A stretch of DNA of 53,973 bases, from contig CALWQP010000020.1 of assembly GCA_944383695.1 (NCBI GenBank), forward strand, positions 1 through 53,973, read 5' to 3'. The DNA comes from an uncultured Mediterraneibacter sp. GTDB taxonomy: Bacteria > Bacillota > Clostridia > Lachnospirales > Lachnospiraceae. The position numbers and the translations under genes were made by a program. Numbering within the stretch: the stretch's first letter is position 1; each line of letters opens with the position of its first letter. Shown here in pieces: positions 18,957 through 28,202 of this stretch. The notes below the pieces were generated by a model. That model was not told the DNA's origin, searched no databases, and was given only the letters and a program-made list of their open reading frames with translations.

Positions 18957-20279
18957 TTACTCCGAAGCTGCCTGATTCATTTCGCTCAGGCTGCTCTGCG
19001 CCTGAGCCGCATATTCAGAGTCTGCATATCCTTCCACTACTCTCTGGTAGTATGCAACCGCATTTTCATTGTCTCCGTTCCCCTGGTATGCCTGGGCCAG
19101 GTTAAACAGAGCCTGTCCGCTGTTGTAGCCTTCATTCATCCTCACAACTTTGGAAAACGCGTCCACTGCGCCTTGATAGTTCCCACTGTTCAGCGCTTCT
19201 GCCCCTGCCGCAAAATTTGTGCCGCAGGCCCCCGGATAGATTGCTGCTGTCAGCTCGTCATAAACGGCCTGAGCATTTGTCCCAAGCATATCCCTGCTGA
19301 CATTGAGCAGAGAGTCTGCCATCTCGGCATCACTGTAGCTCCGGGAATCATATTGTTCCCGGACAGTCATGAGATACTCATAGCTGTCGCGGGTGGTCTG
19401 CGCCTGCTGAGCGTCTGCTTCCGCATTCTCCCCTGATGCCCGGTAATTGTCCAGCGTTCTTGTCTGGGCGCTGACCTGGGCCTCCAGAGATTTGATCTCC
19501 TCGCCGTACTCCCTCATCTGGTCATTCATCCGGTCAGCCCTGGACTGGTTCACAGCCGGAGCCACAAGAAACCAGATGACCGCCGCGCCGATGGCAGCGC
19601 CGATGAATATATTCGCTACGGCAAGCTGCCCCGCCATTTCTTTTATGCGGGAATGCTTTGGCTGTATGATCGTCTCATTGCCGAGATTATACTCAACTGC
19701 ATCTTCTTTCTTCTTCTCACGCCTGCGTCTGCCCTTCTGCCGGACCAGCTCATGCATATAGTGGAGTGTGGTCTCGTTTGTTGTATCCAGCTTCCTTGCC
19801 GTGCGCAGTATCTGTCTTGCGTGCGGGTACTGTTCCGTGTGCAGATAGATCAGCGCCAGGAGCTGATATGCCTTTAAAAATGTCGGGTGCGATGATATGA
19901 CCTGCTTTAACTGGATGACTGCCAGATCCTCGCCATTCTGTTGGCAGTATGCCAGACACTGGTTATATTTTCTGATAGCCAGATCGATCGTCTCCAGCTC
20001 TTTCGCCGACGCCTGTACATTCTTGATATAATAATCTGCTATATTGTCCCTTGCTTTTAAATTTTTGCTGATGATCCATTCCACCAGAGCTTCCGGCACC
20101 TCGCCGATCCCATAATAGACAAGTCCCAGCAGATTCCGCGCCGAAATATTTTCCCTGTTAAACTGAAGGCTCCTCCGAAGCGACGCGATCGCCCCTGACA
20201 TATCGCGCATCTGCGCTTTGCGCAGGCCATCGTTATACCAATAATTCGAATGGTATACGATCTTCTTCATATAGTCCAT
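18957..20279 (-). CDS. TPR-repeat membrane protein
   Basis: 440 residues. Residues 1-165 contain several TPR units (for example REN-SARNLLGLVYYGIGEVPEA); a basic stretch (KGRRRREKKKE) precedes one membrane helix at about 215-235 (IFIGAAIGAAVIWFLV); a coiled coil follows (about 245-290), and two more TPRs stand at the C-terminus. The C-terminal TPRs should be outside the cell, as in YbgF/BamD-like assembly factors, but the partner is unknown. It is the last gene of the valS-led unit. Confidence 0.82.
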   Translation of the reverse strand: MDYMKKIVYHSNYWYNDGLRKAQMRDMSGAIASLRRSLQFNRENISARNLLGLVYYGIGEVPEALVEWIISKNLKARDNIADYYIKNVQASAKELETIDLAIRKYNQCLAYCQQNGEDLAVIQLKQVISSHPTFLKAYQLLALIYLHTEQYPHARQILRTARKLDTTNETTLHYMHELVRQKGRRRREKKKEDAVEYNLGNETIIQPKHSRIKEMAGQLAVANIFIGAAIGAAVIWFLVAPAVNQSRADRMNDQMREYGEEIKSLEAQVSAQTRTLDNYRASGENAEADAQQAQTTRDSYEYLMTVREQYDSRSYSDAEMADSLLNVSRDMLGTNAQAVYDELTAAIYPGACGTNFAAGAEALNSGNYQGAVDAFSKVVRMNEGYNSGQALFNLAQAYQGNGDNENAVAYYQRVVEGYADSEYAAQAQSSLSEMNQAASE

Positions 20280-20326
20280 TTATATCCCCACTATCTTTCT
20301 GAACTTCCGCTTTCCTGTATCTTTTA

Positions 20327-20458
20327 TTACTTCTGGTTCATTACCTGCTTCAGGAGGTCTGTCATGTCAGACAGATCTTCCTGATAGACCGCGTCCTCGA
20401 TTTCTTCGACCTCAAGACTTGGTTTAAATTTTTTCAGTTCTTCTTCGTAATCCAGCAT
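20327..20458 (-). CDS. Small acidic 43-residue protein
   Basis: The ORF begins directly after the folC stop (TAG then ATG) with AGGAGGAG about 7 bases upstream, so it is well placed for coupled translation. The product starts MLDYEEELKKFKPSLEVEE and ends LLKQVMNQK. It is strongly acidic and predicted helical. I do not recognise it. Its good ribosome site and tight fit between folC and the TPR gene argue that it is a real gene rather than filler. Confidence 0.7.
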   Translation of the reverse strand: MLDYEEELKKFKPSLEVEEIEDAVYQEDLSDMTDLLKQVMNQK

Positions 20459-21742
20459 CTATATCTCCTCCTGAATCAATCCTTTTATCATTCCTGTCAG
20501 GTAGAGAGAACCAAGGCAGTAAACCCTCCGCCCATTCTGTACATCCAGCGCATATCCAACAGCTTCCTCCACAGATTCCCTCACTACGACAGGACGTTCC
20601 GTATATTTTCTGAAAATATCCGCAAGCCTCTCTGCGTCCGCCCCGCGCCTGTCATCTATGTGAGTCACCACATAGAGCTCAGCCGCCCTGCTCACGCACA
20701 GGCGCTCTGCCATCTTCTCGTAATCCTTATCCTCCACCGCAGAAAACAATATGATATTCCCGACGCCATCTCTGGGGACGCTCTGTACAAATGCTTCCAC
20801 AGCGCTGATATTATGTGCCCCATCAATGTATACGTCCGGCAGGACTTCCTCCATGCGCCCCGGCCATTTCAAGTCTGCCAGGGCTTCTCTCCAGCGCTTT
20901 GGATGCCCGCTCTCTCCAAAGAGATAACGCATCACTTCCATGGCAAGCATCGCATTTCCGGGCTGGTAAAGTCCCGTATTATTCAATTTCCACGTGGTAT
21001 TACCATAATAAGCACTGGAACAGGAAAATGCAATATGTTTGTCCCCGATTCCAAGAATTTCGTACGCATCTTTCCCGATTTTTTTACAGAAACTCCCGCG
21101 TTCCCGCGCATTCTGCTCAATTACGCGGTCGCTCTCCTCCGCAGTCTGCGCGTAAAATACCGGGACACCCTGCCGGATGATCCCCGCCTTTTCCCCGGCG
21201 ATCGCTTCCAACGTATTCCCCAGATACTCTGTATGGTCCAGTCCGATCGAAGTGATCACGCATACCTCGGGATGCTCCACCGCGCTTGTTGCGTCAAGCC
21301 TGCCGCCAAGCCCGGTCTCAAGGACCGCGTACTCCACTCCTGCTTCTGCAAAGGCGCACAGGGCCATTCCCAATAAAAACTCAAAAAAAGTGGGATGAGC
21401 CAGCCCCTGTTCTTCCATGCGCTTTACGGTCTTCAGTGTTTTTTCAAACACAGCGCAGAACGACCGGTCACTGACCGCTTCTCCGTTGACCGCGATCCTC
21501 TCGTTCATCTTCACAAGGTGGGGGGATGTAAAAAGCCCCGTCCGTTTTCCCTCCGAACGGAGCATTCCCTCAAGATACGCGCACACAGAGCCCTTTCCGT
21601 TGGTCCCCGCCACATGGAGCACTTTCATGTGCTCCTGCGGTTCTCCAAGATATGTGAGAAAAGCTCTTGTATGCTCTCTGTCATTTTTCTTAGTAAATCT
21701 GGGAATCTCCAGTATATACTTTACTGCCTCTTCATATGTCAT
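20459..21742 (-). CDS. folC: Folylpolyglutamate synthase / dihydrofolate synthase
   Basis: 427-residue Mur-ligase-fold enzyme that adds glutamate to folates (and in many bacteria makes dihydrofolate from dihydropteroate). The ATP loop VAGTNGKGSVCAYL (about residues 44-57), the LETGLGGRLDATS motif and the GLDHTEYLG segment are characteristic. Its start overlaps the stop of the LTA-synthase-like gene (ATGA, 21739-21742). folC behind valS is a common order in Firmicutes. Confidence 0.95.
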   Translation of the reverse strand: MTYEEAVKYILEIPRFTKKNDREHTRAFLTYLGEPQEHMKVLHVAGTNGKGSVCAYLEGMLRSEGKRTGLFTSPHLVKMNERIAVNGEAVSDRSFCAVFEKTLKTVKRMEEQGLAHPTFFEFLLGMALCAFAEAGVEYAVLETGLGGRLDATSAVEHPEVCVITSIGLDHTEYLGNTLEAIAGEKAGIIRQGVPVFYAQTAEESDRVIEQNARERGSFCKKIGKDAYEILGIGDKHIAFSCSSAYYGNTTWKLNNTGLYQPGNAMLAMEVMRYLFGESGHPKRWREALADLKWPGRMEEVLPDVYIDGAHNISAVEAFVQSVPRDGVGNIILFSAVEDKDYEKMAERLCVSRAAELYVVTHIDDRRGADAERLADIFRKYTERPVVVRESVEEAVGYALDVQNGRRVYCLGSLYLTGMIKGLIQEEI

Positions 21743-23958
21743 TCTTTCTGTTCTTCTTCCTGCGTGACGAACGCCTGGCGTCCGTTCTGCGGAGCATCCG
21801 GATCCTCCGGTATCTCTGTCAGGACACCTCCGCTGTATTCATATGTCTTTGAGATCCTGAATATCGTATTGCTGGAACCCACCTGCGCCACCATGATCGT
21901 ATCTCCGTCATTTAACTGCGACTCCTTCAGGTTCAGCCTTGTGTTATTCAGGAATGTTGTCGTCTGTTTTTCTCCGTTTATATACACTTTGCTCTGTTTT
22001 GTAAAGTTATCGCCGTAGATGCTGTATGACCCATCCCACTGTTCCACTGCCTCGGTAATCTGTGCATCCTTCACGCCCATGACCATGTGTCCCTCTGTAA
22101 CCGGAGCCCCGCTCTCTTTATATACATACTGTTCTCCGTACATTATATCATACTGGAGCAGCTCCAGATCAGCCAGATAATTCTTTGTCTGACGGCGCTC
22201 CTGATGATAGTTGAACACGGTGCCCGAATGGATGTCCAGACGGTCAAGCACCTCTGCCATGATCTGATAAGCGGCGTAATTTCCGTCCTTTTTCTCCAGA
22301 CCGATGTTGTCCCATATCACATAATTTGTATTGTACAGATATTTGCTCTTCAGGTCTTTTGCCTCCAGGTTCATGGTCGGAAGATGGTCGCCGTAGAACA
22401 CGAGTACAGTCGGCTCGTTTCTTGCCTCCACAGCCTCAATCAGGTCAGCGGCAAATTTATCCATCTCGTATACCAGGTTCACATAATATTCCCAGGCATT
22501 GCGCTCGCCTTCGTCCTCCACGCCGCTGACTACGATTTCCGGATTTTCCAGCACTTTTTCCGTTGGGTACTCACCGTGTCCCTCCACGCTGATCGTGAAT
22601 ACAAAGTCCTGCCCTTCCGTAGTATCCATGGAGTCCATGATATTCGGCACAAGGATATCATCTGTGGCCCAGCCTTTCGGCGTTGTCTGGAGAATATTCA
22701 TGAATTCCTTGCTCGTATAATGATCGAATCCCATATTGTTGAATACCTGGGCACGGCTGTAAAAATTACCGCCGTTATTGTGGAGCGCTTCCGCCCCATA
22801 TCCCAGCACTGTAAGCGCAGACGCGGCGCTTTCCAGCACATTCGTCTTGGCATAAGTTTTATACGGATATTCTCCCGGCCCGAAGAAACGCATGCTCATC
22901 CCGGTCAGCACCTCGAACTCTGTATTGGCGGTTCCGGCGCCGACGGAAGGCACTTTAAAATACCCGGTTGAATACTCACTGAACAGCTTCCTCAGATTGG
23001 GAATCGGGTCCTCAGAGAAACGGAGCCATTCTACTTCCGTGGGGTCAAAGAACGACTCAAGCTGTACGAACATAATATTCGGCAGTTCATCCTCCGCACG
23101 TCCGGTCTCACTCTTTGTAAGCCCGCCACTGCCGCCGATCTCATCCATCGTCTCCTCGCTGTAGCCTGCCGGCTTATTGATCCCTGTGTTGAACAGGCTG
23201 GCGGAGAAGCAGTATGGAAAACCATAATCCTCATAAGCAAAGGCGATATTTCCAAAATAGTTGGAGATGACCCGCTTATCGATCGCCACATCTGTCAGGG
23301 CAATGCAGGCCCCAAAAGAAATCACCACGCCGCCCAGGGCGATGAGCCTGTGCATCTTCCCCTGGAACTGCCCGCCTCTTCTCCACATTGAGACGACCCA
23401 GAACACAAGCGCCACCACACCAATGATGATCATGATCATCTCAAATGTATTAAAATAATTCCCTGTAAGTTCCAGCGCATCTGAAAGGACTTTTAAGTCC
23501 TGTGCATTAAACGGAGTGACGCGTTTTGTCAGGAGATATCCGTTACAGATTCCAAGGAATACCCAGAATACACTGATAAGGATCCTTACAAACACTCTCC
23601 GCCGCACAAGATATACAATGGAAAGCGTTGCAAATATCATAAATGAATTGTACAGGAACACAGGCGGAGTTCCCACAAGGTAGCCCCATGCCTCGAAAAA
23701 AGACAGGCGCGAGACGGTCTCTATCAGAAAATTGATCACACAGGCAAGAAGAAAATGAAGCGGCAGTGACAGGCGGTTCATCCACTTGTAGACAGGCTGC
23801 ATCTTTTTTGCGAACCTGCTGCTGCGGCGCTGTTCCAGTATCCGCTGCCTGCGTTCTTTCCTCTCTTTAAAATGCCTTTTAATATCTTCTTTTTTCAGAT
23901 TCTTAAGCTTTGTAAAAAATCCTTTGATATCCGGCTTTTTTATATGAATCCGTTTCAT
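21739..23958 (-). CDS. LTA-synthase-family sulfatase with C-terminal IPT-like domain
   Basis: About 739 residues. Five membrane helices in the first 240 residues are followed by an external alkaline-phosphatase-superfamily domain (NIMFVQLESFFDPTEVEW, GTANTEFEVLTG, VFYGDHLPTMN), as in enzymes that transfer glycerol phosphate to build lipoteichoic acid or related glycolipids. The last 90 or so residues (SYSIYGDNFTKQSKVYING onward) look like an IPT/TIG Ig-like domain, which standard LtaS lacks. The frame opens at 24024, but AAGAAAGGAAAG favours a start at 23967 or 23958; I use 23958 (MKRIHIKK). It lies between valS and folC in one unit. Confidence 0.85.
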   Translation of the reverse strand: MKRIHIKKPDIKGFFTKLKNLKKEDIKRHFKERKERRQRILEQRRSSRFAKKMQPVYKWMNRLSLPLHFLLACVINFLIETVSRLSFFEAWGYLVGTPPVFLYNSFMIFATLSIVYLVRRRVFVRILISVFWVFLGICNGYLLTKRVTPFNAQDLKVLSDALELTGNYFNTFEMIMIIIGVVALVFWVVSMWRRGGQFQGKMHRLIALGGVVISFGACIALTDVAIDKRVISNYFGNIAFAYEDYGFPYCFSASLFNTGINKPAGYSEETMDEIGGSGGLTKSETGRAEDELPNIMFVQLESFFDPTEVEWLRFSEDPIPNLRKLFSEYSTGYFKVPSVGAGTANTEFEVLTGMSMRFFGPGEYPYKTYAKTNVLESAASALTVLGYGAEALHNNGGNFYSRAQVFNNMGFDHYTSKEFMNILQTTPKGWATDDILVPNIMDSMDTTEGQDFVFTISVEGHGEYPTEKVLENPEIVVSGVEDEGERNAWEYYVNLVYEMDKFAADLIEAVEARNEPTVLVFYGDHLPTMNLEAKDLKSKYLYNTNYVIWDNIGLEKKDGNYAAYQIMAEVLDRLDIHSGTVFNYHQERRQTKNYLADLELLQYDIMYGEQYVYKESGAPVTEGHMVMGVKDAQITEAVEQWDGSYSIYGDNFTKQSKVYINGEKQTTTFLNNTRLNLKESQLNDGDTIMVAQVGSSNTIFRISKTYEYSGGVLTEIPEDPDAPQNGRQAFVTQEEEQKE

Positions 23959-24027
23959 GTGCAGCATCTTTCCTTTCTTGGTACAGGGGAACCGGCCTGC
24001 CCTGCACAGACCGGTTTTTCGCATGAC

Positions 24028-26676
24028 TTACTTTCCAAGCCCCTCCATACGCTCTTTAACCTGTGAGAGCATCTGAGTATACTTCTCCAGCTTTGCCCTC
24101 TCCTCCTGGACCTTTTCCTCAGGAGCCTTGCTGACGAATTTTTCATTTGCCAGCATTCCCTGAGCTCTCCTGATTTCTTTATTCAGCCTCTCTTCCTCTT
24201 TTTTCAGCCTCTCCATCTCCTGCTCAAAGTCCACCAGGTCTTCAAGAGGCAGATAAACTACCGCGTCCGGCACTACAACGGACACCGCATTGTCCGCAAC
24301 GCCTTCTTTTGTCTTCTGGATCAGGATCTCATTCGCCATCATCAGCGGCTGGGCAGACGCCTTCACCTTCGCAATCCCGGCGCTTAACTCCTCATCCTCG
24401 CAGAGGATATACACTTTCGTCCTGCGGCTGTTGGGAACATCCATCTCGGAACGGATGTTGCGGATACCTTTTGTCACAGCCTTTACGTGTTCCATCACAT
24501 TTTCATCCGCAGGGAAGTTCCATTCGTCTTTATATTCCGGCCAGCGGGACATCATCAGAGACGCTTCCTCCGGCACGAGAGCGCTGTAGATCTCCTCTGT
24601 GATAAACGGCATAAACGGATGCAGGAGTTTCAGCGCCTGTCCGAGCACTGTCTTTAATACCCACAGCACGCAGTTCGCTGACGCCGGGTCTTCCTCTGCA
24701 TGGTAAATGCGGTATTTCGCCAGCTCAACATACCAGTCGCAGAACTCATCCCATATAAAGTCGTACACCTTCTGCACCGCGATGCCGAGCTCGAATTTGT
24801 CCATGTTTTCAGTGATATCTTTTGCCAGTGTGTTTACCTTGGATAAGATCCACCGGTCCACAGGCGTCAGGAGGGAATCGTCCGGTTTATTGACAACGTT
24901 TTCCTCCATGTTCATAAGGATGAACCGGGAAGCATTCCACACCTTGTTTGCAAAATTACGGCTCGCCTCCACACGCTCGTTGTAGAAACGCATGTCATTG
25001 CCCGGGGCATTTCCTGTAACAAGGGTCAGCCTCAGCGCGTCCGCTCCGTATTTGTCGATGATTTCCAGCGGATCAATGCCGTTTCCTAATGATTTGCTCA
25101 TCTTGCGTCCCTGGGAATCCCTCACCAGGCCATGGATGAGCACCGTGTGGAACGGAGATTTTCCTGTGTGCTCATATCCCGAAAATACCATTCGGATGAC
25201 CCAGAAGAAAATAATGTCATATCCGGTCACAAGCACGTCTGTCGGATAAAAGTAATCCAGATCCTCTGTCTTCTCAGGCCAGCCCAGGGTAGAAAAGGGC
25301 CACAGCGCAGAAGAGAACCATGTATCCAGTGTATCTTCATCCTGGGTAAAATGTGTGCATCCGCAGTGCGGGCATTTCTCCGGCGCGTGTCTGTCGACTA
25401 CGAATTCTCCACATTCATCGCAGTAGTATGCCGGGATGCGGTGTCCCCACCAGATCTGGCGGGAAATGCACCAGTCCTTGATATTCTCCAGCCAGTGCAG
25501 ATAAATCTTGTCAAAACGCTCCGGCACAAATTTCAGTTCTCCGGTCTTCAGAGCATTGATCGCCGGTTTTGCCAGCTCTTCCATCTTCACGAACCACTGC
25601 TGTTTGATCAGGGGTTCCACGGTCGTGCTGCAGCGGTCATGGGTTCCGACAGCATGTATATGGGGAACGACCTTTACGAGATACCCCTGCTCGTCCAGAT
25701 CAGCCACAATGGATTTTCTCGCCTCGTAACGCTCCATGCCCGCGTATTTTCCGCCGTTCTCATTGATGGTGGCGTCATCGTTCATGATGTTGATCTCAGG
25801 CAAATCATGTCTCTTGCCCACCTCGAAGTCATTGGGGTCATGAGCCGGGGTGATCTTCACTGCTCCTGTACCGAATTCTTTATCCACATAGTAGTCCGCC
25901 ACGATCGGGATTTCCCGCCCTACCAGCGGCAGGAGCACGTTCTTTCCTACGATATCCTGATATCTCTCATCATCCGGGTGCACGGCGATGGCAGTATCTC
26001 CCAGCATGGTCTCCGGACGCGTTGTCGCGATCTCAAGGAAGCGGTCTGTCCCCACGATCGGGTATTTGATATGCCAGAAATGTCCTTCCTGCTCTTCATG
26101 TTCTACTTCCGCGTCAGACAGGGAAGTCTTGCACTTCGGGCACCAGTTGATGATCCTTGACCCTTTGTAAATATATCCCTTCTTATATAAATTGATGAAC
26201 ACTTCTTCTACAGCCCTGGAACACCCCTCGTCCATTGTAAAGCGCTCTCTGTCCCAGTCGCAGGAGATACCGAGCTTCTTAAGCTGGTTCTCGATCGTTC
26301 CCGCGTACTCTTCCTTCCACTGCCAGGTCCTCTTTAAAAAGCCCTCGCGTCCCAGTTCTTTCTTGTCAATGCCTTCTTCCTTTAACTGGTTCGTCACCTT
26401 GACCTCTGTGGAGATCGCCGCGTGGTCTGTTCCCGGAATCCACAGGGCATTGTAGCCTTCCATCCTTTTATAGCGGATTAAAATATCCTGAAGCGTATTG
26501 TCGAGTGCATGTCCCATATGCAGTTTTCCTGTGATATTCGGTGGAGGCATCACCGTTGTGAAGGGCTTCCTGCTCCTGTCCACCTCTGCGTGAAAATACT
26601 TGTTTGCACACCATTTTTCATACAGTTTTTCCTCGATCGCTTTCGGATCATATGTCTTTGCCAGTTCTTTTCCCAT
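24028..26676 (-). CDS. valS: Valyl-tRNA synthetase
   Basis: 882-residue class I synthetase charging tRNA-Val. The HIGH motif appears as [10 protein letters not shown] ([15 protein letters not shown]) and KMSKS as [11 protein letters not shown]; the editing domain ([19 protein letters not shown]), a zinc-binding CysX2Cys pair ([15 protein letters not shown]) and the C-terminal coiled coil ([19 protein letters not shown]) are all present. The frame opens at 26700 but AAGGAG 7 bases before [10 protein letters not shown] gives the start at 26676. Expression is controlled by the T-box upstream. Confidence 0.97.
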   Translation of the reverse strand: MGKELAKTYDPKAIEEKLYEKWCANKYFHAEVDRSRKPFTTVMPPPNITGKLHMGHALDNTLQDILIRYKRMEGYNALWIPGTDHAAISTEVKVTNQLKEEGIDKKELGREGFLKRTWQWKEEYAGTIENQLKKLGISCDWDRERFTMDEGCSRAVEEVFINLYKKGYIYKGSRIINWCPKCKTSLSDAEVEHEEQEGHFWHIKYPIVGTDRFLEIATTRPETMLGDTAIAVHPDDERYQDIVGKNVLLPLVGREIPIVADYYVDKEFGTGAVKITPAHDPNDFEVGKRHDLPEINIMNDDATINENGGKYAGMERYEARKSIVADLDEQGYLVKVVPHIHAVGTHDRCSTTVEPLIKQQWFVKMEELAKPAINALKTGELKFVPERFDKIYLHWLENIKDWCISRQIWWGHRIPAYYCDECGEFVVDRHAPEKCPHCGCTHFTQDEDTLDTWFSSALWPFSTLGWPEKTEDLDYFYPTDVLVTGYDIIFFWVIRMVFSGYEHTGKSPFHTVLIHGLVRDSQGRKMSKSLGNGIDPLEIIDKYGADALRLTLVTGNAPGNDMRFYNERVEASRNFANKVWNASRFILMNMEENVVNKPDDSLLTPVDRWILSKVNTLAKDITENMDKFELGIAVQKVYDFIWDEFCDWYVELAKYRIYHAEEDPASANCVLWVLKTVLGQALKLLHPFMPFITEEIYSALVPEEASLMMSRWPEYKDEWNFPADENVMEHVKAVTKGIRNIRSEMDVPNSRRTKVYILCEDEELSAGIAKVKASAQPLMMANEILIQKTKEGVADNAVSVVVPDAVVYLPLEDLVDFEQEMERLKKEEERLNKEIRRAQGMLANEKFVSKAPEEKVQEERAKLEKYTQMLSQVKERMEGLGK

Positions 26677-26753
26677 TGTCCTCTCCTTGCTCTCCCTCAT
26701 ATTTTTACAGTTCCGCCTTGTACTCTGTGTTCACGGAATTTTCACATCTGCAT

Positions 26754-27060
26754 AAAAAAATGCCCTTTACATGATGTAAAGGGCGAAGATTCCGCGGTAC
26801 CACCTTATTTCATATGTCCCGGCCTGGGATTCACCGATCTCTGCCGGAAAACATATCTCTTAAGTCCTGTAACGGGGACCACTCCGGGACAACCTATCTT
26901 CGTTGTAAAAACGCCTTTCAGCTGTCCGGTTCAAAAGCTACCTTCCATCATCCTGTACCGAAACCGCCTTTCAGCCGGGCCTTTTCTGTATCTCGAGAAT
27001 CAGCTCCGGGCAGTCCTCTCTGCCGGAAATGATGATGTACTCCTCTTTCTCAACACCTTT
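26754..27060 (-). promoter_or_regulatory. Valine T-box leader of valS
   Basis: On the minus strand the leader has a Stem I start with AGAAAGAGGAGTA (27038-27050), the conserved T-box core GGTGGTACCGCGG (26792-26804) and an intrinsic terminator: stem GCCCTTTACAT/ATGTAAAGGGC (26762-26784) followed by seven T. Uncharged tRNA should pair with the core and prevent the terminator. A GTA triplet at 26939-26941, in the GGAAGGTAGC context, is a reasonable valine specifier codon; I chose it by eye and it is less certain than the rest. Confidence 0.92.
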
Positions 27061-27156
27061 TACGATTCTGTCTAAGAGCCAGCCCATGCCTCAGGCACAC
27101 CGTCTGACTCACCTCAAAGTTTTACAAAGTTGTTAACTGGAAATTAACTATCAATT

Positions 27157-27185
27157 ACTATATCTATAAGACACTGATTTGTCAA
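27157..27185 (-). promoter_or_regulatory. Sigma-A promoter of the valS T-box transcript
   Basis: Minus-strand TTGACA (27180-27185) and TATAGT (27157-27162) are 17 bp apart, placing the transcript start about 100 bases before T-box Stem I. Confidence 0.85.
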
Positions 27186-27252
27186 GATATTTAGAGAATC
27201 TTAAGAAAGCATGGGTGGAAGCAAATATTTCCACTGCGAAAGCGGTCTGCTG

Positions 27253-28014
27253 TCATTCCATCATGTCCTTTATCATATTCACGATATCATACCCATAATT
27301 ATCTCCAGTCGCCCAGCCGAGCCCCTCCGGATTCTCCTGCTGCCCCAGCCACTCTACATAAGGAGCGGCCCCTTTCTTTACATATTCATAGCGGTCATCC
27401 ACGCATTCCTGCGCCAGGGGATCCGTGGTGGCATAAGCCTTCAGATGCTGGATCTGGGCGCGTATCCCGGTCTGCACATCAGGATAAGAGTTGCCCGGCA
27501 CACCGCCCCCGGTCGTTCCAAGGCCTGCAAAGTTAAACTGTTCGATGCTGGCGTCCCCTCCATATTGGAGAAACCCTGTCTCCTTCATGGTCTGTGCAAA
27601 CGCCACCTCCGGGCGGACGCCTTCCGCGGACGCCTCGTCATAGTACATCTGGCAGAATGTTTCGATCGAGTCCGCTCCGCCCCTGGAAAGCTGTTCTGAC
27701 GGATACGCCTTTCCCGAAGCATTAAAATAATCCACCATCTCCTGGACGGTCACCGCGCTCTCCCCCATGATGGGATACTGTCCGTCCTCGACAGCTTCAT
27801 CTGCCTCTTTGCCCTCCCCGCCTTCCACTGCGGCATCTGTATCTGTCCGGGCTTCCACCGGGGCACTTGTATCTGCCTGGGCTGCCACTCCGCCGCGTTC
27901 TTCCGCGTGGGCGGACAATCCTCCTGCCGCCCCTGCAATGCCAAGTACGAGCACAAGGAGAACAGCAAGTCCTGCTTCTATATATAACTTGATCTTTTTA
28001 TCCTGCCAGTTCAT
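27253..28014 (-). CDS. Membrane-anchored/secreted glucosaminidase
   Basis: 253 residues: an N-terminal membrane segment (about 10-32, LYIEAGLAVLLVLVLGIAG) that may be a signal peptide, an Ala/Glu-rich low-complexity spacer (35-80), and a C-terminal N-acetylglucosaminidase domain (LytG/FlgJ-like). The catalytic Glu is expected in the AFAQTMKETGFLQYGG segment; the YATTDPLAQECVDDRYEYV region and the NPEGLGWA segment fit the family. It would cut peptidoglycan glycan strands. It is divergent from the nicotinate phosphoribosyltransferase gene. Confidence 0.83.
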   Translation of the reverse strand: MNWQDKKIKLYIEAGLAVLLVLVLGIAGAAGGLSAHAEERGGVAAQADTSAPVEARTDTDAAVEGGEGKEADEAVEDGQYPIMGESAVTVQEMVDYFNASGKAYPSEQLSRGGADSIETFCQMYYDEASAEGVRPEVAFAQTMKETGFLQYGGDASIEQFNFAGLGTTGGGVPGNSYPDVQTGIRAQIQHLKAYATTDPLAQECVDDRYEYVKKGAAPYVEWLGQQENPEGLGWATGDNYGYDIVNMIKDMME

Positions 28015-28107
28015 ATGCGCCCTCCTCCTGTGACATTATATTATCTTATCAGTTCAGATATACCCCGCACTTTCCGGTAAAATGCCACGAAAAGCACAAA
28101 CCGAGAT

Positions 28108-28135
28108 TTTACTTTTTCATGACTTGTGCTATAAT
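28108..28135 (+). promoter_or_regulatory. Probable promoter of pncB
   Basis: TATAAT at 28130-28135 with a weak TTTACT at 28108-28113 (16-bp spacer). A GTCTGC/GCAGAC hairpin follows in the leader (about 28164-28183); its role is unknown. Confidence 0.45.
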
Positions 28136-28202
28136 CGAAAAGAAACTCGAAGCCGGCGCTGTCTGCCAGGCGCCGCAGACGAATGAAAAGAGGGAAAATA
28201 TT

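Noticed and set aside
20660-21376. Long plus-strand frame of 238 codons
   Set aside because: It lies fully antisense to folC, which has all its motifs; low-complexity composition and no ribosome site.
25132-26160. Plus-strand frame of 342 codons
   Set aside because: Antisense to the middle of valS; a by-product of the codon use of the real gene.
28164-28183. Possible riboswitch in the pncB leader
   Set aside because: Only one short hairpin is visible and the leader is too short and unlike known NAD riboswitches.
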